A stretch of DNA of 33,488 nucleotides from Acidobacteriota bacterium (lineage in GTDB: Bacteria; Acidobacteriota; Terriglobia; Acidiferrales; UBA7541). Below the pieces are notes generated by a model, which had not been told where the DNA came from, searched no databases, and saw only the letters and a list, made by a program, of their open reading frames with translations. Position numbers and translations under genes: made by a program. This document shows positions 8,769 through 17,437 of this stretch, in pieces. The stretch spans positions 18,846 through 52,333 of the forward strand of contig PMAA01000104.1 in assembly GCA_003152355.1 (NCBI GenBank), given 5' to 3'. How positions within the stretch are numbered: the stretch's first letter is position 1; the number at the start of each line of letters is the position of its first letter.

Positions 8769-9167
8769 ATGCATGTGTCGCGGCAGCAGCTTCTGGCTTT
8801 GTTTATTATCGCGCTTCCGATTGCGTCGATTGCGTGGACTGTGACGCATGAGGAGATCTTTCGGGAATTCCACGATTTGTGCCAGGCTAAGAGCGAAGGA
8901 TGCCAGCGGCTCTATCAACGCAAATTCTTCTATCTCTTTACTTGCGAATACTGTTTCAGCCATTACGTCACAATCGCTTTCCTCATCATCACGAGGTACA
9001 AGCTTCTCTTTCCGGATTGGCGCGGTTACCTGATTTCCGGGTTCTCATTGGTCTTGGTAGCCAACGTATACGTGGCTATTTTTGCCAGGCTGCGTCTCGA
9101 CATCAAAAAAGAGCGGGTTGAAATCAAGAAGGAAGAAGCCGCGGTGAAAGGCAAGCTGGGCGATTAA
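8769..9167 (+). CDS. Small membrane protein with CEYC motif, uncharacterised
   Basis: ATG 8769; three hydrophobic segments, 'LFTCEYCFSHYVTIAFLI', charged C-terminal tail 'KKERVEIKKEEAAVKGK'. Confidence 0.7.
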   Translation: MHVSRQQLLALFIIALPIASIAWTVTHEEIFREFHDLCQAKSEGCQRLYQRKFFYLFTCEYCFSHYVTIAFLIITRYKLLFPDWRGYLISGFSLVLVANVYVAIFARLRLDIKKERVEIKKEEAAVKGKLGD

Positions 9168-9328
9168 TCGGACGCTCTTAAATCGCTGCGGACGCTACGG
9201 AACGCTGCGCGGTGTGCTAGGGCGTTTCATGTATTGCGGAAAGCCCAAAACGAAATATTCTCACTCAAGGAAACGAAACGCATTCTCGTGTGGTATCCGA
9301 GTTCTATCTGGGCTTCTTAAGGAGGCAT

Positions 9329-10150
9329 ATGGCATCGAGCGCTTGGAAGGGTTTCATTTCTTTCGGCCTGATCTCCGTGCCAATCCGGCTGTATGCCGCG
9401 GCGCGTTATTCGCATATCGCGTTCCATGAGATACATCGGAAATGTGGCACGCGAGTTCATCAGCAGCTTTATTGCCCCTATGACAAAGAAGTGGTGCCGC
9501 GCGACGAGCTGGCGCTGGGATACGAAGTGGAGAAAGACAAATACATACTCGTTGATCCAGCCGAGCTAAAGGCGCTAAAGCCGCAGTCTTCGACCTCCAT
9601 GGAAATTCTTCAGTTTGTGAAGCTCGCGGAAGTAGATCCCATCTATTTTGAGACCTCGTACTTCTCCGTGCCGGAGCAGGCCGGCGAACGCGCCTATTCG
9701 CTACTACTTGATGTCATGGAGAAGATGGGTTACGCCGCAATCGCGAAAGTGACCATGCATCAAAGGGAGCGGACGGTGATTATCCGGCCTTATCAGAACG
9801 GGCTGATTCTCCACACAATTTATTATCCCAACGAAATTCACGAAGCCAAAGGCTACGGCAAGACGACCACGACGAATTTAAAAAAACAGGAGGTTGATCT
9901 TGCGGCGCAATTCGCCAAGGCACTGGTGAGGCCATTCCGGCCAGAGCAATTTCATGACGAGTATTCGGCGCGCGTGGAACAGTTGATTGAGAGCAAGAAT
10001 AAGGGGAAACCCGCGCCGAAACCGGAGAAGGCGCGGCGGCTTGCGCCGGTTGTTGATTTGATGTCGGCGCTCAAGAAGAGCCTGGCGGATAAGAAATCAG
10101 GAGGGGTTTCCGGCGCGTCGAAGGCGAAGAAATTGAAGAAGACTGCGTAG
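9329..10150 (+). CDS. ku: Non-homologous end-joining protein Ku
   Basis: ATG 9329 with AAGGAGG just upstream; 'MASSAWKGFISFGLISVPIRLYAAARYSHIAFHEIHRKCGTRVHQQLYCPYDKEVVPRDELALGYE' is typical bacterial Ku; Lys-rich C-terminus. Confidence 0.95.
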   Translation: MASSAWKGFISFGLISVPIRLYAAARYSHIAFHEIHRKCGTRVHQQLYCPYDKEVVPRDELALGYEVEKDKYILVDPAELKALKPQSSTSMEILQFVKLAEVDPIYFETSYFSVPEQAGERAYSLLLDVMEKMGYAAIAKVTMHQRERTVIIRPYQNGLILHTIYYPNEIHEAKGYGKTTTTNLKKQEVDLAAQFAKALVRPFRPEQFHDEYSARVEQLIESKNKGKPAPKPEKARRLAPVVDLMSALKKSLADKKSGGVSGASKAKKLKKTA

Positions 10151-10188
10151 TAAAAGCTCGTCGATAAACTTGTCACGAAATCCAATGC

Positions 10189-10229
10189 AGATCCCTCACC
10201 CCCCAAAAACCGGGGACTCGGGATGACAC
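10189..10229 (-). repeat. Intergenic repeat, 'GTCATCCCGAG...GAGGGATCT' type, copy 2
   Basis: Reverse complement: gtgtcatcccgagtccccggtttttggggggtgagggatct; ends match 1921-1960, with a palindromic centre. Confidence 0.55.
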
Positions 10230-10354
10230 TCTCTATGCGCTCGGCCGGCTTTTCGGCCGACCCTACGAAACCGACGGCAACCGGCGGCGTGATCGTATGC
10301 GGATTGTGATCGGCACACTGAGGGAGCAATTCCCGATAATGTGGCTTCGAGGCG

Positions 10355-11305
10355 CTAGTCGTTTGATAGTGCGGTTGACTGGGCTGAGGCGACGATCAGG
10401 CCGTAGACGAAGTTACCGGAAGTGAATCCGGCGCGCATGGCCTTAAACGCCTGGAGATACGACACGAAATGAGTTCCGTATTTCGCAGCCAGGGCCCAGA
10501 AGTCTTTGTCCTTAATAATATCGAGGCACAGGTCCCATGTTTTGGCGCAGTTTTTATTTAAGACTTCGCGGCGCGTGATTCGCAGGCCGTTCGAAATGAG
10601 GAATTGTTCGTAGTCATCCATCGCTTGCAGTTCGACGAACATGCCCTTTTCGATAGGCTCGATGTATTTCCCGGTCTCCTCGCGGGTGAGATTTTCTTTC
10701 TTAAACCAATCGGTGATCGCGAACGAGCCTCCCGGCTTCAACAGTTTGGCAGCGGACGCAAAAAACTTTCGGCGGTCCTGATAGTGGGAGATGGATTCAA
10801 CGGACCAGAGAATGTCAAATGTTTTCTGGAAGTTCATCTCTTCGGCGTCCATTAATAAAAACTTCGAGTCGAGTCGTTGCGCTGCAGCAGCCTGGATTGC
10901 CATTTCGACCTGTACGGAGGAAATAGTTATGCCGGTGACGCGGGCGTTATAGTGTTCGGCCAAGTAAAGACTGCTGGCGCCGAAGCCGCAGCCGATATCG
11001 AGAATATCTGAGCCGGGTTTTACGTTTGCGAGCCGAGCGAGATGCTCGATCAGCTGGAGTTGCGCTTTTTCCTTGGACTCATCGCCGCGAATCCAATATC
11101 CGTGATGAAGATGCTCGCCCCAGAGCGAGCGGTAGTAGGGACTGACGAGGTCGTAATGCTCGATGATTCTGCGCTTATCGTTTGGGCGAAATATTGCGTC
11201 TGTTGCTTGTAAGCGCGCGCTAGTCTGAGCCACTTTTAGCCTCGTGTGATGGATGCGTTGACATTGTACCGTTAAGGCGTAATTCGAACTGCACCTAAAC
11301 TGCAT
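10355..11305 (-). CDS. Class I SAM-dependent methyltransferase (UbiE / tocopherol-MT-like)
   Basis: 'DILDIGCGFGASSLYLAEHYNARVTGITISSVQVEMA', 'YYRSLWGEHLHHGYW', 'LKPGGSFAITDWF'. Exact start uncertain. Confidence 0.85.
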   Translation of the reverse strand: MQFRCSSNYALTVQCQRIHHTRLKVAQTSARLQATDAIFRPNDKRRIIEHYDLVSPYYRSLWGEHLHHGYWIRGDESKEKAQLQLIEHLARLANVKPGSDILDIGCGFGASSLYLAEHYNARVTGITISSVQVEMAIQAAAAQRLDSKFLLMDAEEMNFQKTFDILWSVESISHYQDRRKFFASAAKLLKPGGSFAITDWFKKENLTREETGKYIEPIEKGMFVELQAMDDYEQFLISNGLRITRREVLNKNCAKTWDLCLDIIKDKDFWALAAKYGTHFVSYLQAFKAMRAGFTSGNFVYGLIVASAQSTALSND

Positions 11306-11412
11306 CTAACCGCTTTTCGAGGGAAGATAAAAAGGTTCGGGTCGTTTGATCTGGAGAGGCTACGTGGCCGGCAAGCTATTCAACCCTGTGCCGGGGAAAA
11401 GTGTGGATTCAT

Positions 11413-11787
11413 ATGAGAATTACAATTGTTGTCGCGATGGCATTGTTGGGCGTTTGCGGAATTGCGAATGCGCAGAAAAATCCATTGAGCGGTGTGCACC
11501 GGTTGCGAATTGAGGACGTGCGTGACACTTTTTCAGCGTCAGATAACGGAATTGTTTCTCGGGGCATCGAAGTGCACGCCCGTGCCGGTAAGATCTGGTA
11601 CACACTGTCTTGCACGCTGGAAGACGGAAAGGTCCCGCCGGATTTTTGCCCGAGCTTGGTAATAGGAAAAACGTATTCCGTCTCGATACGGCAGAACGCG
11701 GACGGAGTTTTTGTCTCTTTCGACGCGACGCCTAAACCAAACAAAGAAATGATGTTCAAATCTGCGGCTGCAACCAAAGAATGGTGA
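11413..11787 (+). CDS. Small secreted hypothetical protein
   Basis: Signal peptide MRITIVVAMALLGVCGIANAQ; two Cys in the mature part. Confidence 0.6.
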   Translation: MRITIVVAMALLGVCGIANAQKNPLSGVHRLRIEDVRDTFSASDNGIVSRGIEVHARAGKIWYTLSCTLEDGKVPPDFCPSLVIGKTYSVSIRQNADGVFVSFDATPKPNKEMMFKSAAATKEW

Positions 11788-11821
11788 AACCGATTTCTTC
11801 GGTTCCGCTGGAGGTTTGTGG

Positions 11822-11894
11822 AGCCGAGGGGGAGACTTGAACTCCCGACCTGCCGATTACGAATCGGCTGCTCTACCAACTGAGCTACCTCGGC
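11822..11894 (-). tRNA. tRNA-Thr (anticodon CGT)
   Basis: Reverse strand folds as a cloverleaf: GCCGAGG TA GCTC AGTTGGTA GAGC A GCCGA TTCGTAA TCGGC AGGTC GGGAG TTCAAGT CTCCC CCTCGGC T. No encoded CCA. Confidence 0.93.
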
Positions 11895-11976
11895 TTGCTG
11901 AATCACTGTAGCATCCGCTGGGAAAAAGTGTCAAACGCGCGGTGCATTGGCGTTTCGCGCGCTTGCAGGATTGCCG

Positions 11977-12150
11977 TTAGTGCGAGAAGGGGTACATCAG
12001 CCAGGCGATGAATATCCCAACGACCACAAACGCGGCGAAAGATCGCGCTGCATACTTGATTCGGTCGATCGCGGCGCCTTGAATCAGGCCGGCGAGAATC
12101 ACGGCGAGAACGAACGCGAAAAACAGGAAGAGTTGGAAGTGGGTGGGCAT
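11977..12150 (-). CDS. 57-aa membrane microprotein (not in supplied ORF track)
   Basis: Manual reverse-strand translation: MPTHFQLFLFFAFVLAVILAGLIQGAAIDRIKYAARSFAAFVVVGIFIAWLMYPFSH*; two TM-like segments; same strand as the following membrane gene. Confidence 0.65.
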   Translation of the reverse strand: MPTHFQLFLFFAFVLAVILAGLIQGAAIDRIKYAARSFAAFVVVGIFIAWLMYPFSH

Positions 12151-12187
12151 TTTCAGCTTCCGTGCGGGCGCTGCCGCTCACAGAAAT

Positions 12188-12607
12188 TCATCGCTTCCTG
12201 CCGATGGCAATCTCGCAGGCGTCGATGATGCACAGAAAATTCGCAACGCCGGCCGCCGCAAATAATCGTGTGCCGTAGTCTCCCGCTGCCCGAGAAATAT
12301 CCGGGCCCGAGCGTTCGAAAACGTGCGCGAGAAAGTAGAAGATGCCGGTTCCCGCGTCGCCAACCGCGCCCAGGAACGCGAGCGGGTCTACCCTAGGATC
12401 AACGGGCGGTAGAACCGAAAAAACAACGCCGCGGAGGTGATAGCTCATCAGCGCGAGTCCGCCGATGGCGGCGAAAAACGCGATACCTCGCGCCCAGCGC
12501 CCAAGAATAATGTGTCCGAGGCCAGGCACCAGCCACGCGGCAACGCCGATAAAAATCGGCGAAATATTTTGAGTGGCAGACGGATTTTCCGCGGAGGTGG
12601 CGCTCAC
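12188..12607 (-). CDS. Small integral membrane protein, uncharacterised
   Basis: 'ISPIFIGVAAWLVPGLGHIILGRWARGIAFFAAIGGLALMSY', multiple hydrophobic segments. Confidence 0.7.
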   Translation of the reverse strand: MSATSAENPSATQNISPIFIGVAAWLVPGLGHIILGRWARGIAFFAAIGGLALMSYHLRGVVFSVLPPVDPRVDPLAFLGAVGDAGTGIFYFLAHVFERSGPDISRAAGDYGTRLFAAAGVANFLCIIDACEIAIGRKR

Positions 12608-12613
12608 GTTGGA

Positions 12614-13792
12614 TTACGCAAGAATCGGAATGATCTCTTTCTGCACGGCGCCGGTTGTGCGGGCTTCGCGATCGCCGATGTACACATTCACTTCGGTACG
12701 GATGCCGAACTCGGGCAGATAAATTCCCGGCTCGATCGAAAAGCAGGTGTGCGGAACGATGCGTCGGTCGTCGCGCGTTTCGAGACCGTCCATGTTTGCG
12801 CCGTTGCCGTGGACCTCCTGGCCGATGCTGTGACCCGTCCGGTGCACAAAATACTTTCCGTAGCGCGCCTTACGAATCACTTCACGCGCGGCTCGATCAA
12901 CTTCCCAGCCGTGAATCGTCTTACCTGCAGCGATCGAATCCTTGACGAATCGCACGGCGCTGTCGCGCGCCTCCCTCGCAATCGCAAAAATCTTGGCGTA
13001 CTTCTCCGGCACGCAGTCGCCGAGGTAGCCGACCCAGGTGATGTCGTAAAAAACGCTGCCGGGGCGCTTCAATTTCGCCCAGACATCGAGCAGAAGCAAA
13101 TCGCCCGCCTCAATCTGCTTCGAGCCCTGGCGCCTCGGCTCGTAATGAGGATTCCCATTGTTCGGCTGCACGGCGGCGATCGGGCCATCCGGCGCGTAGA
13201 GCGAGTGCGCCTCGAACTGCTCCTGAAACCATTGCTGCAATTCGTATTCGGTGAGCGCCTTGCGGGCACGGACGAACGAGCCCGCGCGCGCAAACGCGTC
13301 CCGCGTAATTTGATCGACGAGTTTTCCGGCCGCGAGGTGAGACGCGAGTTGCTCGGGCGACCAGCTCGCCTCGAATTTCTGAACGAGATCGCCGGAACTG
13401 ACGACTTTCTTGCCGAGCTTGCGGATGAATTCCACAGTGCCCGCGTCAACGAGGCCGATATATGGAATGTTGTTCTGCGGCGAATATTGCATCACGACTG
13501 TCTTCGCGCCGCTCATCACGCGGCCGAGGAGCTTGTGCTGTTCCTCCCACCCGGAATATTCATATTTCCGGCCGGGCAAACTATCGAGCATGCCCGCTTC
13601 GATTCGATGCACAAGTTTTCGCGGCTCGCCGCGCGATGGAATGAAGTAATACCATCGCCGGGTCGCGAGCCCGTCCAACGGAAGCTTCAGAATCCGCGCG
13701 GCGATCGGATCGCGGTGATGATGATCGTAGAACAGCCAACCGTCGAAGCGGCTCGCGCGTAATTCTTTCTGAATGGCTTGGATATCGGGCAT
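12614..13792 (-). CDS. M24 family metallopeptidase (Xaa-Pro aminopeptidase-like)
   Basis: 'IEAGDLLLLDVWAKLKRPGSVFYDITWVGYLG', 'YGKYFVHRTGHSIGQEVHGNG', 'FSIEPGIYLPEFGIRTEVN' metal-ligand motifs. Confidence 0.9.
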   Translation of the reverse strand: MPDIQAIQKELRASRFDGWLFYDHHHRDPIAARILKLPLDGLATRRWYYFIPSRGEPRKLVHRIEAGMLDSLPGRKYEYSGWEEQHKLLGRVMSGAKTVVMQYSPQNNIPYIGLVDAGTVEFIRKLGKKVVSSGDLVQKFEASWSPEQLASHLAAGKLVDQITRDAFARAGSFVRARKALTEYELQQWFQEQFEAHSLYAPDGPIAAVQPNNGNPHYEPRRQGSKQIEAGDLLLLDVWAKLKRPGSVFYDITWVGYLGDCVPEKYAKIFAIAREARDSAVRFVKDSIAAGKTIHGWEVDRAAREVIRKARYGKYFVHRTGHSIGQEVHGNGANMDGLETRDDRRIVPHTCFSIEPGIYLPEFGIRTEVNVYIGDREARTTGAVQKEIIPILA

Positions 13793-13825
13793 GTGTTTTC
13801 CCTGAAGGGCGAACCTGGCCTCGCG

Positions 13826-14119
13826 TCAAGCGCTCTCTGTCAGAAGCGCGTGCACTTGGCTGGGCGTGACTCCCTGAATCTCAATTCGTTTGATGCGGCT
13901 TTTGCCGCCGCCGGCGATTCTAACAGCCGTAAACGGTATCTTCAAACGCACCGCGAGAAATCGGCGCAGCGCTTCGTTCGCACGATACTCCACCGGCGGC
14001 GCCGTCAACCGAATTTTCATCGCGCCTTCCATTTCGCCGGCGATGGCATCGCGGCTGGCCCTCGGTTGAACGCGGACCGTGAAGACGACACCGCCCGCAC
14101 GCCCGGCGATATCAATCAT
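13826..14119 (-). CDS. DUF167 / YggU family protein
   Basis: 'FTVRVQPRASRDAIAGEMEGAMKIRLTAPPVEYRANEALRRFLA..'; ATGA overlap with the upstream yggS-like gene. Confidence 0.88.
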   Translation of the reverse strand: MIDIAGRAGGVVFTVRVQPRASRDAIAGEMEGAMKIRLTAPPVEYRANEALRRFLAVRLKIPFTAVRIAGGGKSRIKRIEIQGVTPSQVHALLTESA

Positions 14120-14844
14120 CGCGGGACTCGTGCGCCGAATAGCGCTGTGCCGACACGAATCTGCGTCGCGCCCTCTTCGATCGCGACTTCAAAATCGTGG
14201 CTCATTCCCATGGACAAGTCGCGAAACGAGTCGGCGGCCGCGGCGCCGAAGCGCTGGCGCATATTTTCGCGGAGTTGCCGCAAATGCTGGAAATACGGCC
14301 GAACGTGCTCAGGATTTTCGAGGAACGGCGGAATTGCCATCAGGCCTCGCAACTCCAAACGCGGCAATTGAAGAACGGTTTCGATCAGACTTGGCAGGTC
14401 CGCGTCGGTCACGCCGGATTTCGATTCCTCGGTGGCCAATTGCACTTCGATCAGAACCGGCAGCTTCGACGCATCGGCTTTGCCGCGCTCGGCCCATGCG
14501 GCATCAAGCTTTCGCGCGAGCGCGATTGAATCCACGGAATCGATTGAGTCAAAGATTTCGGCGGCACGGCGAGCTTTGTTGCTTTGTAGATGGCCGATCA
14601 GGTGAAATGTCGCGGGCAGATCTGTGACGGCTTCCCGCTTCGAATCAAATTCCTGCACGCGATTCTCGCCGAAGTGGCGCAGGCCGAGTTCGTGAGCGGC
14701 GCGGATAGCTTCTGCGGAAAAAGTTTTGGAGACGGCTACGAAAGTGATGTCCTCGATCCCGCGGCCAGAGCGCTCCGCTGCACGGGCAACATGCTCTTGA
14801 ATGCTCGCAAGATTGGATTCGAGCGCGCTTCTATCGACAATCAC
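14116..14844 (-). CDS. YggS family pyridoxal-phosphate homeostasis protein
   Basis: 'DITFVAVSKTFSAEAIRAAHELGLRHFGENRVQEFDSKREA', 'FHLIGHLQSNKARRA', 'DLSMGMSHDFEVAIEEGATQIRVGTALFG'. Probable GTG start at 14844. Confidence 0.92.
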   Translation of the reverse strand: MIVDRSALESNLASIQEHVARAAERSGRGIEDITFVAVSKTFSAEAIRAAHELGLRHFGENRVQEFDSKREAVTDLPATFHLIGHLQSNKARRAAEIFDSIDSVDSIALARKLDAAWAERGKADASKLPVLIEVQLATEESKSGVTDADLPSLIETVLQLPRLELRGLMAIPPFLENPEHVRPYFQHLRQLRENMRQRFGAAAADSFRDLSMGMSHDFEVAIEEGATQIRVGTALFGARVPR

Positions 14845-14930
14845 GCTGCAAATATTAGCACGGCGACTTAGCAAGCTCGTCTTGCAGCGATGGGCAATTG
14901 TAGTTGCGGACTTTCCTGCGCCGGCGAACA

Positions 14931-14990
14931 GAGTGCCCGGCTGAAGCCGGCCGCTGCAATTGCTGACATCGGCGCGCTTGCCCATAAAGC
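14931..14990 (+). repeat. REP-like stem-loop, variant copy
   Basis: tGCCCGGC-tgaa-GCCGGCCgctgcaattgctgacatcggcgcgcttgcc; similarity to 8671-8720 extends beyond the hairpin. Confidence 0.6.
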
Positions 14991-15054
14991 TGATTTCACG
15001 CGAAGAGCTGGGCGTAAGCGGCGCTGGAGTGGTGTGCTAGACTGATGCCCACGC

Positions 15055-15765
15055 ATGCCTGCACGCGGAAAATTCATCGTATTGGAAGGAATTGACGGCT
15101 CCGGAAAGCGAACCCAGCTTGATCTCCTCGTCCGCGCGCTTTCGGGCCGCGGAATTTCGACCGAGAAAATCAGCTTCCCGCGCTACGACGGATTTTTTGG
15201 CAGCCTCGTTGCGCGATATTTGAACGGCGACTTTGGGACGCTCGAAGCCGTAGACGCACATTTTTCATCGCTTCTCTACGCCGGAGACCGCTTCGAAGCT
15301 AAGCCCAAGATCGAAGCAGCTCTCGCGTCGGGCAAGACTCTCGTAGCAGATCGCTACATCGCGTCCAATCTCGCGCATCAGGGTGCGCGCGCGCAACGCG
15401 AGAAGCGGCAGGAATTTCTAAGCTGGCTGAAGAAGCTCGAATACGAAATCTACGCGCTGCCCGCGGAGGACGTGGTGATTTACTTGCGCGTTCCCGTCGA
15501 TGCGGCGCATCAGCAAATCGGCGCAAAGGGCGCCCGCGACTACACGAAACTCCATCGCGACATTCACGAGTCGAATTTGTCCCACCTGGCCGCCGCATCG
15601 GAAGTTTACGATTCCCTGGCGCGCGCATCTAACTGGGTGACGATCGAATCGTTCGATGCGGAGGCGGGAGCGATGCGCCCGCCCGAGGAAATTCATCGCG
15701 ACGTTCTCGCCGCGATTGACACGCGCGTCTTTGCATCCATTTTGCCAACAGGGACAACGAGCTAA
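15055..15765 (+). CDS. tmk: Thymidylate kinase
   Basis: 'GKFIVLEGIDGSGKRTQLDLL' P-loop, 'LVADRYIASNLAHQGA'. Confidence 0.92.
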   Translation: MPARGKFIVLEGIDGSGKRTQLDLLVRALSGRGISTEKISFPRYDGFFGSLVARYLNGDFGTLEAVDAHFSSLLYAGDRFEAKPKIEAALASGKTLVADRYIASNLAHQGARAQREKRQEFLSWLKKLEYEIYALPAEDVVIYLRVPVDAAHQQIGAKGARDYTKLHRDIHESNLSHLAAASEVYDSLARASNWVTIESFDAEAGAMRPPEEIHRDVLAAIDTRVFASILPTGTTS

Positions 15766-15770
15766 CGAAC

Positions 15771-16871
15771 ATGGGTTTCGATATATTCATCGGAAACGAA
15801 CGCATCGTCTCCGCACTTCGATCGATGCTGAGGTGTGACCGCGTGCCGAGCGCCTTGCTCTTCACCGGCCCGCGCGGCATCGGCAAATTCACGCTGGCGA
15901 GGATGTTCGCGCAAGCCTCGAACTGCGAGCGCCTCAAGGATGATTTCTGCGGCGAATGCGACCCGTGCGTACGAATCGCGCGGCTGGCCGATCTCACTCC
16001 GTTGATGGAGCGAGGACTAGCTGAGCGCGGCGAGAGCGCCGACGCGGCGATGGTCGAGCGCGTGCCCTTGATCATCGAAACGAATCCTGATGTCTGGGCA
16101 ATCGTGCCGGATCCGGTCAGGCTCAAGACACCAGTCGCGCGCCCGATGATTCGCGTTGGCCAGCTCCGCGCGGTCCAGCGCGCTGCTTACTTCAAGCCGC
16201 AAGGGCGGCGGCGCGTGTTCATTCTAGACGGCGCCGATACAATGCGATGGAATGACGCGGATATTTTCCTCAAGATACTCGAAGAGCCGCCCGAATGCTC
16301 CACATTGATACTCATCGCGCCTCGGCCTGACGCGTTGCTTCCGACAATCCGTTCGCGCTGCATTCAGTTCCATTTCGCGCCAGTGCCCGCGACGCAAATC
16401 GAGGAATTTCTCGCTGAGCGCACCTCCGAGAAGGCCCCCGATCGCAAATTGGCGGCTCTCATCGCTGAGGGAAGCCCCGGAGCCGCGCTGACGATCGATC
16501 TCGTGGAATCCGCGCGACTGCGACGGCAAGTTCTTCGTCTGATCGAGCTCGGAATTCAGGGTGAAAACTATCACGATATTTTTACGGCCACGGCGCAGCT
16601 CGCGAAGCAGGAAAAGGAATCGTTTGAAAACATCATGGCGCTGTTCTATAGTCTGTTGACAGACCTGCTTGAGATTTCTGTAAATTCGAAAAATTCCTCG
16701 CTGCGGAACCCTGACCTTCGGCGAGAGCTAGATGCACTGGGCAACAAGGTAGATCTCGAATGGGTCAACCGGGCAGTTTCCAGCCTTGACCAACTGTCGA
16801 GCCGCTTACGTCGCAACGTCGGCCGGCAACTCGGTCTTGACGCCGTTACAGTATCGATGGGAGCCCACTGA
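15771..16871 (+). CDS. holB: DNA polymerase III delta' subunit
   Basis: 'LLFTGPRGIGKFTLARMFAQ', zinc-binding-type 'CGECDPCVRI', 'RRVFILDGADTMRWNDADIFLKILEEPPECSTLILIA', 'TIRSRCIQFHF'; downstream of tmk. Confidence 0.9.
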   Translation: MGFDIFIGNERIVSALRSMLRCDRVPSALLFTGPRGIGKFTLARMFAQASNCERLKDDFCGECDPCVRIARLADLTPLMERGLAERGESADAAMVERVPLIIETNPDVWAIVPDPVRLKTPVARPMIRVGQLRAVQRAAYFKPQGRRRVFILDGADTMRWNDADIFLKILEEPPECSTLILIAPRPDALLPTIRSRCIQFHFAPVPATQIEEFLAERTSEKAPDRKLAALIAEGSPGAALTIDLVESARLRRQVLRLIELGIQGENYHDIFTATAQLAKQEKESFENIMALFYSLLTDLLEISVNSKNSSLRNPDLRRELDALGNKVDLEWVNRAVSSLDQLSSRLRRNVGRQLGLDAVTVSMGAH

Positions 16872-16980
16872 ACGGCGGCGCTGCTAGATCAGCAACTTCT
16901 GTTTCATGTAATTCGTTTGAAACCAAAGCGAAGTTCCCGGAATCATAAGAGTCAACGCAATAAGGCAACGAGGAGTCATT

Positions 16981-17340
16981 ATGGTGAACCGCAAGCTTTT
17001 CCGGTCGTCGTTGACCGAGGTGAAGGAACAGTATCCACAGCGCCCGGCGCATGGACCGCAGCCACAGCAGCCGCCGCCGCGGAAGAAACCAGCTCCTCCC
17101 GATCAGACGTTCGCGGAGAATTTTTATTACGTGAAGCAGATGCAGGCGCACACGCCCGTGGCCGTAGTGCTGACGGACGGCGAGGTCTTGCGTGGGACGA
17201 TTGAGTGGTATGACCGCGATTGCATCAAGTTGACGCGACTCGGCAGCCCGAACCTTATGATTTACAAGCACACGATCAAATATTTGTTCAAAGATGGCGA
17301 TGACGCCGCGCTGGGCGGGAACGGCAACGGGCAGGGCTAA
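16981..17340 (+). CDS. hfq: Hfq-like RNA chaperone with N-terminal proline-rich extension
   Basis: 'FAENFYYVKQMQAHTPVAVVLTDGEVLRGTIEWYDRDCIKLTRLGSPNLMIYKHTIKYLF' carries an Sm-like fold pattern and a YKH motif; CGAGGAG SD upstream. Confidence 0.8.
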   Translation: MVNRKLFRSSLTEVKEQYPQRPAHGPQPQQPPPRKKPAPPDQTFAENFYYVKQMQAHTPVAVVLTDGEVLRGTIEWYDRDCIKLTRLGSPNLMIYKHTIKYLFKDGDDAALGGNGNGQG

Positions 17341-17402
17341 CATTTGATCAGCTGGCGATTCGGCAGCTTGTGATCCGAGCAGTTAATCCGGACGAACCCT
17401 GT

Positions 17403-17437
17403 AAGAGGACGGCGCTAACGATGCCGTCCTCTTTTTT
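17403..17437 (+). terminator. Rho-independent terminator downstream of hfq
   Basis: Perfect 11 bp stem AAGAGGACGGC/GCCGTCCTCTT, 9 nt loop, followed by a T-run. Confidence 0.85.

Noticed and set aside
11903-12228. ORFs 11903-12181 (-) and 11947-12228 (+)
   Set aside because: The 57-aa membrane frame on the minus strand is a better explanation of the same DNA.
12437-13762. 441-aa plus-strand ORF antisense to the M24 peptidase
   Set aside because: The M24 peptidase frame has strong conserved motifs; the opposite frame has none.
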